In this document: piece by piece, positions 7,158 to 14,914 of the stretch
Layout: the number at the start of each line of letters is the position of its first letter
Numbering within the stretch: the stretch's first letter is position 1
From: JAPPHY01 sp965247535
Lineage (GTDB): Bacteria; Chloroflexota; Dehalococcoidia; Lucifugimonadales; UBA2985
NCBI GenBank assembly: GCA_965247535.1
Contig: OZ252018.1
Coordinates: 1,178,001 to 1,242,000, forward strand
Direction: 5' to 3'
DNA length: 64,000 nucleotides
Made by a program: the position numbers and the translations under genes
The notes under the pieces: model-generated
The model's database searches: none
What the model was told of the DNA's origin: nothing
Seen by the model: only the letters and a program-made list of their open reading frames with translations

Positions 7158-8441
7158 TCAAGTAGCGAGGCGAGGGGGCGGCTTGGGTTGCCGTGCGAAG
7201 AGGACGAGTACCGCGCCAATCACAATGGCCACGATGAAGGTGATGAACGCCGCATCGTAGCTGCGAGTCGTATCGAAGATCCACCCGGCGTACACGGGGC
7301 CGATGATGGTGCCGATGGCAACGACCGACTGCTGCACGCCCGCGATCGTGGCGAAGTACCGCCTTCCGAAGTAGTCGCCGCGCAGGGCCACCAGCACGGT
7401 GGGCGCGCCCCAACCGAGGCCGAACACCAGCGTGAACAGGTACAGGTGCTCCAGACTAGTGGCGTTCAGCAAGATCACAAGCCCCACACCCTGCAGCAGA
7501 TAGGCTACTGAGACAAGAATTCGCTTGTCGAAGTAGTCACCCAGAAAGCCGAAGATCAGCCTGCCTGGTACGCTCATCAGGCTCATGAGGGCGAGCACAC
7601 CGGCGGCCGCGGTCGCTGAGAACCCGCGGTCCGTGAGGAGCGGTATCTGGTGGATCACCGTTGCGGAGATTGCCAGCGTTCGGAACCCGAAGGCCAGGGA
7701 CAGGATCCAGAACGCGGACGTTTTGAGCGCTTCCCAGATGGTGAAGTCGATCTCGTCGACGTCTGACGTGACCCCCGCGCCAGCCCGGGCCCCGGAAGCG
7801 TCCGCGAGAGCGGGAGCCTCGACCCTGCCGTCGGGCAGGTAGCCGTACTGCTCGGGCTTGTGGCGAACGAGCACGGCCATGGGCAGGCCGATGATCGCCA
7901 TGCCGATGCCAAGCGAGAAGGCCGCGCTTCGCCAGCCATACTCCGAAACCAGCCAGGCGATGATAGGCACCATCACCGCGCCGCCAAACCCGAATGCGGT
8001 GGTCAGCAGACCCAGGGCGAAGGAACGTCGCCGGATGAACCAGTTGCCCACGGCGGCCTGCGCCGCGATGAAGAATCCGGTGTTGAACCCCACGGCCAGC
8101 AGCAACACATAGACCAAATAGAAGGCAAGCAGTCCGTCTATGAGGCTGAGGGCTACAAAGCCGATGGACACCATGGCGATGCCAATCAGCATGAGCTTGC
8201 GCGGCCCGTACTTGTCCACTAGCGGGCCGATGATGGGGCCTTCGATGAAGCCCTCCGCCTGCGAGAGGGCGAACGCGCCGGAGGTGACGGCACGCGACCA
8301 GCCGAACTCCGTGACGATGGGCTGAAAGAATACGCTGAAGCCGTAGAAGAAGATTCCGGAGCCGTAGAGGGTGAAGGTCCAACAAGCTATGACTATCCAC
8401 CAGCCATAGAAGAGGCCTTTGCGTGTGGGGGCCGGGCCCAA
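7158..8441 (-). CDS. MFS transporter (GWWIV/oxalate-formate antiporter-like group)
   Basis: A 427-aa major facilitator with about twelve hydrophobic helices and a hydrophilic central loop near residues 195-225. The N-terminal LFYGWWIVIACW is characteristic of the monocarboxylate/OFA-like MFS group, and a second transporter with the same signature lies at 25381. Start is the most upstream possible codon, a TTG at 8441, with no obvious ribosome site; the start is therefore uncertain by a few residues. It heads a minus-strand cluster with DUF35 and thiolase-like genes, so import of a carboxylic acid for CoA activation is a reasonable inference. Substrate unproved. Confidence 0.82.
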   Translation of the reverse strand: MGPAPTRKGLFYGWWIVIACWTFTLYGSGIFFYGFSVFFQPIVTEFGWSRAVTSGAFALSQAEGFIEGPIIGPLVDKYGPRKLMLIGIAMVSIGFVALSLIDGLLAFYLVYVLLLAVGFNTGFFIAAQAAVGNWFIRRRSFALGLLTTAFGFGGAVMVPIIAWLVSEYGWRSAAFSLGIGMAIIGLPMAVLVRHKPEQYGYLPDGRVEAPALADASGARAGAGVTSDVDEIDFTIWEALKTSAFWILSLAFGFRTLAISATVIHQIPLLTDRGFSATAAAGVLALMSLMSVPGRLIFGFLGDYFDKRILVSVAYLLQGVGLVILLNATSLEHLYLFTLVFGLGWGAPTVLVALRGDYFGRRYFATIAGVQQSVVAIGTIIGPVYAGWIFDTTRSYDAAFITFIVAIVIGAVLVLFARQPKPPPRLAT

Positions 8442-8535
8442 CCGACTGATCTTGTGCCTCCTGACTGCCGTGCGCGGGTTGTGGTCGATTCGTCACGCCG
8501 GCGTCGCGGGCAGGTTCCACGCGCCCGCGTCGAGT

Positions 8536-8564
8536 AACATATCACAAGATTGCCCGCGGCGTAA
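8536..8564 (-). promoter_or_regulatory. candidate promoter for the minus-strand MFS cluster
   Basis: On the minus strand TTACGC (8559-8564), 17-base spacer, TATGTT (8536-8541), about 95 bases before the MFS start codon. Moderate match only. The rest of the 8442-8726 divergent spacer shows a TAGAAT at 8647-8652 pointing toward the DM13 gene but no good partner -35. Confidence 0.35.
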
Positions 8565-8726
8565 CGCTCGCATGCGATGGCTTTGGCGGTGGATTCACCG
8601 CAGCCGCAGGCGCGCCGGCGACGAGACTACCCTCTCGCCTCTGTAGTAGAATTGAAGTAAAGGAAAAACTGGCGGTCCGGTCACTGCGGCCATTGCGCAG
8701 CGGCAGGATCGCAGAGGTGGAGTGCA

Positions 8727-9632
8727 ATGGGAATCGTGGGTGAAATCGAAGAAGCGCTGGGCAACCTGTACGAGTATCGCTTCATCATTGGGGCAGTCTC
8801 CATCCTCGCTGCTGCCGCATTTCTATACGCGGCCTATAAGCTGCGCTGGTACGTCGTGCTTCAGAAGTACCCGGTCGCTTCCGCAGTGATCGGCGTACCG
8901 GCGGTCATCGTCGGGCTTGGATTGGGATGGTGGATGGCGTCGCCGCTGTTCACCAACGTCATGGTGGAGGAGGAGTTCCCGTTCGCGTACACGGCTGTGG
9001 TGCCGGAGGGGATGGAGCGCGTGGACGTGGAGCAGGTGATGGCCGGCATGGCCAGGGTGGACGATGCGGCGATGGCGGAATCCATGCCGGGCGCATCGGA
9101 CATCGACGCCGGAGCGATGATGGAGGCAGGCGAGTCCATCACGGCCATGAAGACCGCCGACGTCGCAGCGCTAACGGAGGCGCTCACGACTGCCATGAGC
9201 GGCGCGAGCACGGAGGACATGCAGCAGGTCGCAGGCATGATGGAGCCAGTCATGTCGGCTCTTGCGAACCCTCAGGGCGAGGTGCGCGCCGTGACAGCGG
9301 GGCAGTTCAGAGACGCCGACAGCTTTCACCGCGGAAGCGGCGATGCCACCATCTTCGCCACGCCGGGAGGCAACCACATTCTGAGACTGGAGGACCTGAA
9401 CGTGACGAACGGGCCGGCGCTCCACGTCTTGCTCGCGTCACATCCGGACCCCGCAGACTCAGGCGACGTCAAGAGCGACGAGTACGTGGACCTGGGACCG
9501 CTGAAGGGCAACCGTGGCAATCAGAACTACCCGATCCCCGCAGACGTGGACGTATCAGGCTTCAACAGCGTGATCATCTACTGCAAGCCGTTCTCAGTGG
9601 TATTCAGCGTGGCCCCGCTCTCCGCGTCCTGA
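8727..9632 (+). CDS. membrane-anchored DM13-domain protein with Met-rich linker
   Basis: A 301-aa protein with two N-terminal transmembrane helices (about residues 17-37 and 47-67), an Ala/Met-rich extracytoplasmic linker and a C-terminal DM13 domain (about 195-301). DM13 landmarks are visible: GDATIFATPGGNHILRLEDL, GPALHVLL, DLGPLKGNRGNQNYPIP and the conserved cysteine in IIYCKPFSVVF, proposed in the family to take part in redox or electron transfer. The linker holds about 13 methionines in roughly 85 residues, unusual for a spacer. Start ATG follows GAGGTGGAG. It is divergent from the MFS gene and stands alone; its 3' end overlaps the first of two 24-bp direct repeats. Role unknown. Confidence 0.78.
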   Translation: MGIVGEIEEALGNLYEYRFIIGAVSILAAAAFLYAAYKLRWYVVLQKYPVASAVIGVPAVIVGLGLGWWMASPLFTNVMVEEEFPFAYTAVVPEGMERVDVEQVMAGMARVDDAAMAESMPGASDIDAGAMMEAGESITAMKTADVAALTEALTTAMSGASTEDMQQVAGMMEPVMSALANPQGEVRAVTAGQFRDADSFHRGSGDATIFATPGGNHILRLEDLNVTNGPALHVLLASHPDPADSGDVKSDEYVDLGPLKGNRGNQNYPIPADVDVSGFNSVIIYCKPFSVVFSVAPLSAS

Positions 9633-9648
9633 GCCTGCTGGACTGCGC
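9625..9648 (+). repeat. 24-bp direct repeat, left copy
   Basis: Identical over 24 bases to 10358-10381; begins CGTCCTGAGCCTG and ends GGACTGCGC. It overlaps the last codons of the DM13 gene. Together the two copies bracket about 710 bases of different composition. Confidence 0.85.
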
Positions 9649-9690
9649 GACTAAGCGGCTGATACGTCGCCACCTTGAGGAGTCACGGCC

Positions 9691-10020
9691 TTGAACACGG
9701 CCCTGCTCATTCATACCACACTCACTGCGGCGATCACAGTGCCTGTGGTGTGGGGCTTCCTAAGATCGCTGACAAATCGTAATCCCGATTGTCAATTCAA
9801 GAGCCTGCTCCCAATCGCCGGCTTTGCCCTGTTGGAACTGGCATTGTTCCTGGATTGGGCGACTTTGGTGATTGTAGTCTCCGGACACACGCCATCACTC
9901 GTGGAGAGGCACGACGCCACGCTAAACGTCGTTGCTCTCACTGTCCTGGTTAGCTACGCATTGGGTAGTACCGGAGTCGTACTTGGACAAATTATGCAAC
10001 CACGTGATAGAGCAAGGTGA
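9691..10020 (+). CDS. small hypothetical membrane protein
   Basis: A 109-aa ORF starting ATT-free with TTG (9691) and predicted to hold three hydrophobic helices (LLIHTTLTAAITVPVVWGFL, LLPIAGFALLELALFLDWATLVIVV, VVALTVLVSYALGSTGVVLGQIM). No family recognised. Base composition is distinctly more A/T-rich than both flanks and codon use is unlike neighbouring genes. It overlaps the next membrane ORF by 17 bases. The pair is bracketed by exact 24-bp repeats, which suggests insertion. Whether both are expressed cannot be judged. Confidence 0.45.
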   Translation: MNTALLIHTTLTAAITVPVVWGFLRSLTNRNPDCQFKSLLPIAGFALLELALFLDWATLVIVVSGHTPSLVERHDATLNVVALTVLVSYALGSTGVVLGQIMQPRDRAR

Positions 10021-10342
10021 CACTTTGCTGATCAGCTTCTATCCTCTGCTTTCTGCAACCGCCAGTGTGTTCATTGTTGCTATTCCGTGGGGAATGGGAC
10101 TCGCATACGTTCTTATCGCTCGAAGGACGATCGACACTCCATTAGCCCTTCTATCCATCCCAATGGTTATCTACGGACTCTTTCAGTTGGCTTTGATAGC
10201 TTTACCGGAAGGCGGGCTTGATGGTATCAGCGCTCACTTGCCGTACGGCTTGATCCTTTTTGCTACAGGAGCAGCAGGTTTGGGAATAGTGGGAATGGTG
10301 ATGTTGGCCAAGGGATACCATAGCGCCAGACCCGTACCATAG
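10004..10342 (+). CDS. small hypothetical membrane protein
   Basis: A 112-aa ORF from a GTG at 10004 (an upstream TTG at 9932 in the same frame is possible). It has three to four hydrophobic helices (FYPLLSATASVFIVAIPWGMGLAYVLI, LALLSIPMVIYGLFQLALIAL, YGLILFATGAAGLGIVGMVML). No family recognised. It overlaps the preceding membrane ORF by 17 bases in another frame; the two may encode partner subunits or the halves of one frameshifted protein. Like its partner it is A/T-richer than its surroundings and lies between the 24-bp direct repeats. Confidence 0.45.
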   Translation: MIEQGDTLLISFYPLLSATASVFIVAIPWGMGLAYVLIARRTIDTPLALLSIPMVIYGLFQLALIALPEGGLDGISAHLPYGLILFATGAAGLGIVGMVMLAKGYHSARPVP

Positions 10343-10357
10343 GGCTTCAGAAATCGT

Positions 10358-10381
10358 CGTCCTGAGCCTGCTGGACTGCGC
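10358..10381 (+). repeat. 24-bp direct repeat, right copy
   Basis: Exact second copy of 9625-9648. It lies 60 bases upstream of the metallophosphoesterase-like gene, so it could also carry regulatory sequence moved by the duplication. Confidence 0.85.
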
Positions 10382-10440
10382 TCCGGAATTGGGTTAGAAT
10401 CGGGCTCAACCCCAACCATCACCGCGGGATCGGAGAACCG

Positions 10441-11028
10441 ATGAGGATAGGCCTTATCTCGGACACCCGGGTCCCAGGGGGAGCGAAAGAGGTTCCGCCG
10501 GAGGTCTCGACTGCGTTCGAGGGCGTAGACCTGATCCTCCACGCCGGCGGCATCCACGTTCCCAGCGTGCTCGACTGGCTAGAGCTCATCGCGCCCGTGA
10601 TGGCAGTCGGCCGCGTGCACGGCGGTCAGGCGGAGCGGCCCACACCCCTCGCATTGGAGAGCGAGAGCGATACGCGCGTCTCTGAGCTCCTCGTTCTGCC
10701 CGTCGAGGGTCACACCATTGGCATGGTGAACAACCTGGAGCTCGACGGCTTCAGCGACGACATCCTTCCGGGCACGCTTGGCTCACACACGCTCGCCGAT
10801 GGGGCAGTGCCGAGCATGGTCGAGGACTTCTTCGGCTCGCCGGTGGACATCGTTGTTTTCGGTCGAACCCTCTACGCCATGGTCGAGGAGCACCAGGGCG
10901 TCCTCTTCGTGAACCCCGGAAGCCCAACGCTGCCCAGGAACCTAATGAAGCTGGGAAACGTTGCGATTCTGGAGCTTGCGTCCGGCGAATGCCGGGCCAG
11001 CGTCATCGAACTTGCGGACTACCGGTAG
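10441..11028 (+). CDS. YfcE/MJ0936-type metallophosphoesterase homologue lacking metal ligands
   Basis: A 195-aa protein with the length and order of the small YfcE/MJ0936 phosphodiesterases. It starts MRIGLISDT and keeps the LILHAG strand and the NPGSP turn, but active-site residues are changed: SDTH is SDTR (Arg10), HAGD is HAGG (Gly37), the GNCD asparagine motif is replaced by VGRVHGG, and GHTH is GRTL. Asp8 survives. With most dinuclear-metal ligands missing it is probably not an active phosphodiesterase and may bind a ligand or a partner. The start ATG lacks a strong ribosome site (GGAGAACC at 10433). It precedes the fused CoA-transferase by 48 bases on the same strand. Confidence 0.7.
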   Translation: MRIGLISDTRVPGGAKEVPPEVSTAFEGVDLILHAGGIHVPSVLDWLELIAPVMAVGRVHGGQAERPTPLALESESDTRVSELLVLPVEGHTIGMVNNLELDGFSDDILPGTLGSHTLADGAVPSMVEDFFGSPVDIVVFGRTLYAMVEEHQGVLFVNPGSPTLPRNLMKLGNVAILELASGECRASVIELADYR

Positions 11029-11076
11029 CCATTCCGAGCGCGAGCCGCCGAAACGGCGGCTATACGGAGGTGAGCA

Positions 11077-13743
11077 ATGGTTGAGACGGCGGTCAGAGCC
11101 GTAGAGACACCCGGCGCGCTCAGCGGCGTGCGTGTTGTGGACTTCACGTGGGTACGCGCGGGGCCGTGGGGCGCGCGATGGCTCGGCACGCTGGGTGCCG
11201 AGGTCATCAAGGTGGAGTGGCCCCTCAACGAGCGCGGCAGGGGAGGGGCCTTCACGACCCCGCAGGGTATGGAGGTCAACCTCAACACCAACGGCAACTT
11301 CAACGACACCAACTGCAACAAGCTGAGCCTCACGGTCAACGTGCGGTCTCCGCGCGGCCTGGACATAGTGAAGCAGCTGATCTCGGAGTCCGACGTCGTG
11401 CTAGAGAACTTCAGCTCTCGGGTCCTGGAGAACTGGGGGCTCGGATACGAGGAGCTCTGCAAGCTCAAGCCGGACATCGTGTACGTGTCACAGGCCGGTT
11501 TCGGCCACACGGGCCGCTATCACCACTACCAGACCAACGGCCCGTCGGCGCAGGCATTCTCCGGCATGACGTACCTCTCCGGGCTACCCGGTGAGCCGCC
11601 CGCGGGCTGGGGCTGGTCGTACCTGGACGATACAGGCGGGATGTACGTTGCCCTCTCTGCGCTTACGGCGCTGTACCGGCGTAACGTGACCGGCAGGGGG
11701 CAGCACGTTGACCTGTCCCAGATGATCGTCGGCTGCACGCTCAACGGGCCCGTGTACCTGGACATGACGGTCAACGGCAGGTCCTCGATTCGCGAGGGGT
11801 TCCCACCGGGAAACCGCACGCACTGGCCGGGCACGCCGCTGTTGCACAACTACCGCGGCCCAACCGTTGCGCCGCACAACGCCTATAGGACGGCGCCAGA
11901 AGGCTACAACGACTGGTGCGCCATCGTTTGCCTCTCCGACGAGGAGTGGAGGCGGCTCGTGGAGGTGATGGGACGGCCCGCCTGGGCAACCGACCCGCGA
12001 TTCGACTCGGCCCTTGGGCGGCTGACCCACCAGGAGGAACTGGACGCCGGAATCGAGTCGTGGACTCGGACGCTGGAGAAGTACGAGCTGATGGAGAGGT
12101 GCCAGGCTGCGGGTGTTCGCGCAATGCCGGTGCAGAGCAACCAGGACCGGGTGGACAACGACCCGCAGCTCAGGCACCGCGAAATGTACCTGCCGCTGGA
12201 GCATCCTGTTCTTGGGTCGTACAAGCTGCAGAACGCGCCCTTCAAGATGTCGGAGAGCCCGCCGGGGAACCGGATACCGAGTCCGCTGATGGGCGAGCAC
12301 AACCAGGAGATCCTGGAGGGAATCCTGGGCAGGAGCCACGATGAGCTTGTGTCCGGATTCGAGGACGGGATCCTGTGGCCGCCTTCCATGGAGCGCTTCC
12401 CCTATATGGATGAGATGATGGCCGCGGGACAGCTGGAGCCGCGCGTCGATCGCAAGGCCGTCACCTCCACCTCGGCCGGTCGGGGAGACGGCGCGCCCGA
12501 TGACGCCGGTCCCCTTCACGGCCTGCGGGTGCTGGAGCTTGGCGACGAGAAGGGGCAGTGGTGCGCCAAGCTGATGGCGGACTTGGGCGCAGACGTGGTG
12601 AAGATCGAGCCACCCGGTGGTGGCGCCGCCCGCCAGGTCGGCCCGTTCCTGGACGACCTGCCAAACCGGGAGCGCAGCGTCTACTTCTGGCACTACAACA
12701 CGTCCAAGCGCGGCATCACCCTCAACCTCGAAACAGAGGACGGGCGCGCGCTCTTCCGCAGTCTGGCGGCAACCGCCGATGTGGTGCTCGAGACCATGTC
12801 GCCGGGCTACCTGCCGTCGCTGGGGCTGGGATACGACGAGCTGCGGGCCGAGAACCCGCGACTCGTCATGTGCTCGTTGACGCCCTTCGGTCAGACCGGC
12901 CCGTGGCGGGACTACGTCACCAGCGAGATGGTGCAGCTTGCTGCCGGAGGCCAGATGGGCTGCTGCGGCTACGAGGACGAGATCGTGCCGAACGCGCCGC
13001 CCATTGCCGGCGGAGGCGGGCAGGCGTGGCACATGGGCAGTCACTACGCCTACATTGCCATCACGTCGGCGCTCGTGTACCGCTCCACAACGGGCAAGGG
13101 CCAGTACATAGACGCATCCATTCACGAGGCGTGCGCGCTGACCACTGAGCCGGCCGTACCAATCTACATCTACAGGGGAGAGGTGGTGCTCAGGCAGACG
13201 GGCCGGCACGCCTTTCCCACCATCAGGCCGAAGACACAGTTCAGGTGCAAGGACGGGAAGATGGTCAACCTGATGATCGGCTTCGGCATAGCGCCGCGGG
13301 AGCTTCGCGTTCTAGCAGAGTGGATGGACGGCTACGGCGCGGCCGAGGACCTGCTCGACGAGAAGTACGGAGACACAGCCGTTATCCAGGAGAACACCAA
13401 CCACATCTTCGAGGCGCTGGAGCGGTTCGTACTGGGCCTGACGCAGGAGGAGGCCTATCATGGCGCGCAGGAGAGGGGCATCAACTGGGGCGCGATTCGC
13501 ACCCCGGACGACCTGCTGGACGACGGCCACCTGCACGACCGAGGCTTCTGGGTGAACGTGGAACACCCCGAACTGGGCCGGAGCTTCACCTATCCCGGCC
13601 CGGCAGGGATCTGGAACGACTCGCCGTGGCGTATCTACCGTCGCGCGCCGCTCGTGGGTGAGCACAACGAGGAGCTGCTGTGCGGCGAGCTGGGCCTCAC
13701 GAGAGCCGAGCTTGCCGTGCTCGCAGAGGGCGGCGCCATCTAG
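11077..13743 (+). CDS. fused double class III (CaiB/BaiF) CoA-transferase
   Basis: An 888-aa protein made of two complete family III CoA-transferase domains (about 1-440 and 475-888). Each has the N-terminal Rossmann-like start (VVDFTWVRAGPWGARWL; VLELGDEKGQWCAKLM), the GAEVIKVEWP/GADVVKIEPP strand and a TG(R/K)GQ turn. Aligned with formyl-CoA transferase, the catalytic Asp (Frc Asp169) is kept in domain 1 as Asp184 in YLDDTGG, but domain 2 has Trp651 in AWHMGSH. The protein therefore looks like a covalent pseudo-heterodimer with one usual active site. GGAGGTGAG precedes the ATG. A split homologue lies at 17057/18440 and another fused one at 22401. It probably activates organic acids taken up by neighbouring transporters; substrate unknown. 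Confidence 0.9.
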   Translation: MVETAVRAVETPGALSGVRVVDFTWVRAGPWGARWLGTLGAEVIKVEWPLNERGRGGAFTTPQGMEVNLNTNGNFNDTNCNKLSLTVNVRSPRGLDIVKQLISESDVVLENFSSRVLENWGLGYEELCKLKPDIVYVSQAGFGHTGRYHHYQTNGPSAQAFSGMTYLSGLPGEPPAGWGWSYLDDTGGMYVALSALTALYRRNVTGRGQHVDLSQMIVGCTLNGPVYLDMTVNGRSSIREGFPPGNRTHWPGTPLLHNYRGPTVAPHNAYRTAPEGYNDWCAIVCLSDEEWRRLVEVMGRPAWATDPRFDSALGRLTHQEELDAGIESWTRTLEKYELMERCQAAGVRAMPVQSNQDRVDNDPQLRHREMYLPLEHPVLGSYKLQNAPFKMSESPPGNRIPSPLMGEHNQEILEGILGRSHDELVSGFEDGILWPPSMERFPYMDEMMAAGQLEPRVDRKAVTSTSAGRGDGAPDDAGPLHGLRVLELGDEKGQWCAKLMADLGADVVKIEPPGGGAARQVGPFLDDLPNRERSVYFWHYNTSKRGITLNLETEDGRALFRSLAATADVVLETMSPGYLPSLGLGYDELRAENPRLVMCSLTPFGQTGPWRDYVTSEMVQLAAGGQMGCCGYEDEIVPNAPPIAGGGGQAWHMGSHYAYIAITSALVYRSTTGKGQYIDASIHEACALTTEPAVPIYIYRGEVVLRQTGRHAFPTIRPKTQFRCKDGKMVNLMIGFGIAPRELRVLAEWMDGYGAAEDLLDEKYGDTAVIQENTNHIFEALERFVLGLTQEEAYHGAQERGINWGAIRTPDDLLDDGHLHDRGFWVNVEHPELGRSFTYPGPAGIWNDSPWRIYRRAPLVGEHNEELLCGELGLTRAELAVLAEGGAI

Positions 13744-13781
13744 CTCCGCGGCGCAATCCGCATTTCATCGGGAGGTACGAT

Positions 13782-14306
13782 TTGACCACTGAGCAGCAGC
13801 CCATAGACCTGGCGAAAACCGCCATCCTCATCATGGACTTCCAGAACGACATCGTGAACAACGTGGCAGAGGACGCCGCGGCCGTGGTGGCCAACGCCGC
13901 CCGCGTTCTGGAAGGAGCGCGCGGGCGGGGTGTGCCAATAATTCACGTTATGCACCGGGGCGGCAGGTTCACGGAGCCGTCGCCCGGAGCTGAGATTCAC
14001 CCAGGAGTTCAGCCGGCGGCGGGAGAGTCCGTCATCTCCAAGACAAAGGCCGGTCCGTTCTCCACCACGGGCCTGGACGTTTCACTGCGCGAGATGGGCG
14101 TGGACACCCTGGCGCTCATGGGCGTTTCGACCAGCGGCTGCGTGCTGTCGGCCAGCCGGTGGGCGGGCGATCTGGGCTATCGCGTGGTTGTGATCACGGA
14201 CGCCTGCGCCGACCGCGACCCGGAGGTGCACAGGGTGCTGACGGAGAAGATCTACGTGCGGCAGGGAGTGATGACGACGGACGAGGTCCTGGCGTCCCTT
14301 TCCTGA
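13782..14306 (+). CDS. isochorismatase-like cysteine hydrolase
   Basis: A 174-aa hydrolase of the isochorismatase/nicotinamidase superfamily. The triad is visible: Asp in ILIMDFQND, Lys in VISKTKAGPF, Cys in VSTSGCVLS. Such enzymes hydrolyse amides, carbamates or vinyl ethers. The start is a TTG at 13782 chosen because GGGAGG sits at 13770-13775 with good spacing; an earlier in-frame start at 13680 lies inside the preceding gene. It follows the fused CoA-transferase by 38 bases and is probably in the same transcript, suggesting a step that releases a carboxylic acid before CoA transfer. The substrate is not predictable. Confidence 0.85.
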   Translation: MTTEQQPIDLAKTAILIMDFQNDIVNNVAEDAAAVVANAARVLEGARGRGVPIIHVMHRGGRFTEPSPGAEIHPGVQPAAGESVISKTKAGPFSTTGLDVSLREMGVDTLALMGVSTSGCVLSASRWAGDLGYRVVVITDACADRDPEVHRVLTEKIYVRQGVMTTDEVLASLS

Positions 14307-14336
14307 AGCACGAGACTCCAAAGCCGGAGCGAACCG

Positions 14337-14765
14337 ATGACCACGTCTGACAGTCGACCGAGAGGCTGGGTTGAAGACCACGTCCGCCGCTACCAGGAGT
14401 CGGAGGGCGAGGACGGCCACATCTGGAACGGCGTCCCGACGCTGCTTCTGACCACCACCGGCCGCCGTAGCGGGCGGTCCTTCACCACGCCTTTGATCTA
14501 CGGCCGGCATGGTGACCGGTTCGTCGTCGTGGCGTCCAAGGGCGGCGCGCCTCGGCATCCGGACTGGTACATGAACCTGAGCGACAACCCGGAGGTTGGC
14601 GTACAGGTGGCCGCTGACCGGTTCACGGCGCGGGCGCGTACGGCCGGCCCCGACGAAAAACCGGCGGTGTGGGCCATCATGGCCGAGATCTGGCCCGAAT
14701 ACGATTTATACCAGACCAGGACGTCGCGGGAGATACCAGTGGTGATCCTGGAACGCATTCCGTAG
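14337..14765 (+). CDS. deazaflavin (F420)-type nitroreductase family protein (DUF385)
   Basis: A 142-aa split-barrel protein of the F420H2-dependent quinone/nitroreductase (Ddn-like) family. Family landmarks are LLTTTGRRSGRSFTTPLIY, then VASKGGAPRHPDWYMNLSDNPEV, which together form the F420 phosphate and deazaflavin pocket. It follows the isochorismatase gene by about 30 bases. Its presence suggests the cell makes or uses coenzyme F420, though some family members use flavins. A low-potential reduction of an aromatic or quinone substrate in the same pathway is possible but unproved. Confidence 0.85.
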   Translation: MTTSDSRPRGWVEDHVRRYQESEGEDGHIWNGVPTLLLTTTGRRSGRSFTTPLIYGRHGDRFVVVASKGGAPRHPDWYMNLSDNPEVGVQVAADRFTARARTAGPDEKPAVWAIMAEIWPEYDLYQTRTSREIPVVILERIP

Positions 14766-14860
14766 CAGGGGAGACCCTCTGGCGGCGATATCCATGGGGG
14801 AGGGGGATGTGGGCTAGTGTGTATTGTGACGAATTGAACAATGCATATCACCTTCGGGTA

Positions 14861-14888
14861 TTGACATTCGAAGGACAGGTGCTATTCT
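14861..14888 (+). promoter_or_regulatory. promoter with flanking dyad, substrate-binding protein gene
   Basis: Perfect TTGACA (14861-14866), 16-base spacer, TATTCT (14883-14888) preceded by an extended -10 TGC. CCTTCG (14851-14856) and CGAAGG (14869-14874) form a dyad straddling the -35 box, a possible operator. Ribosome site GGAGGTG at 14904-14910. Confidence 0.65.
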
Positions 14889-14914
14889 TCGTATATCCCC
14901 GTTGGAGGTGCCTC

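Noticed and set aside
11584..13209. Minus-strand ORF of 541 codons within the fused CoA-transferase gene
   Set aside because: Shadow of a well-supported gene, His/Arg/Val-rich, no start signal.
14669..14914. 82-residue upstream extension of the substrate-binding protein
   Set aside because: It overlaps the F420-type gene and lies before the promoter and ribosome site; the lipoprotein signal begins at 14915.
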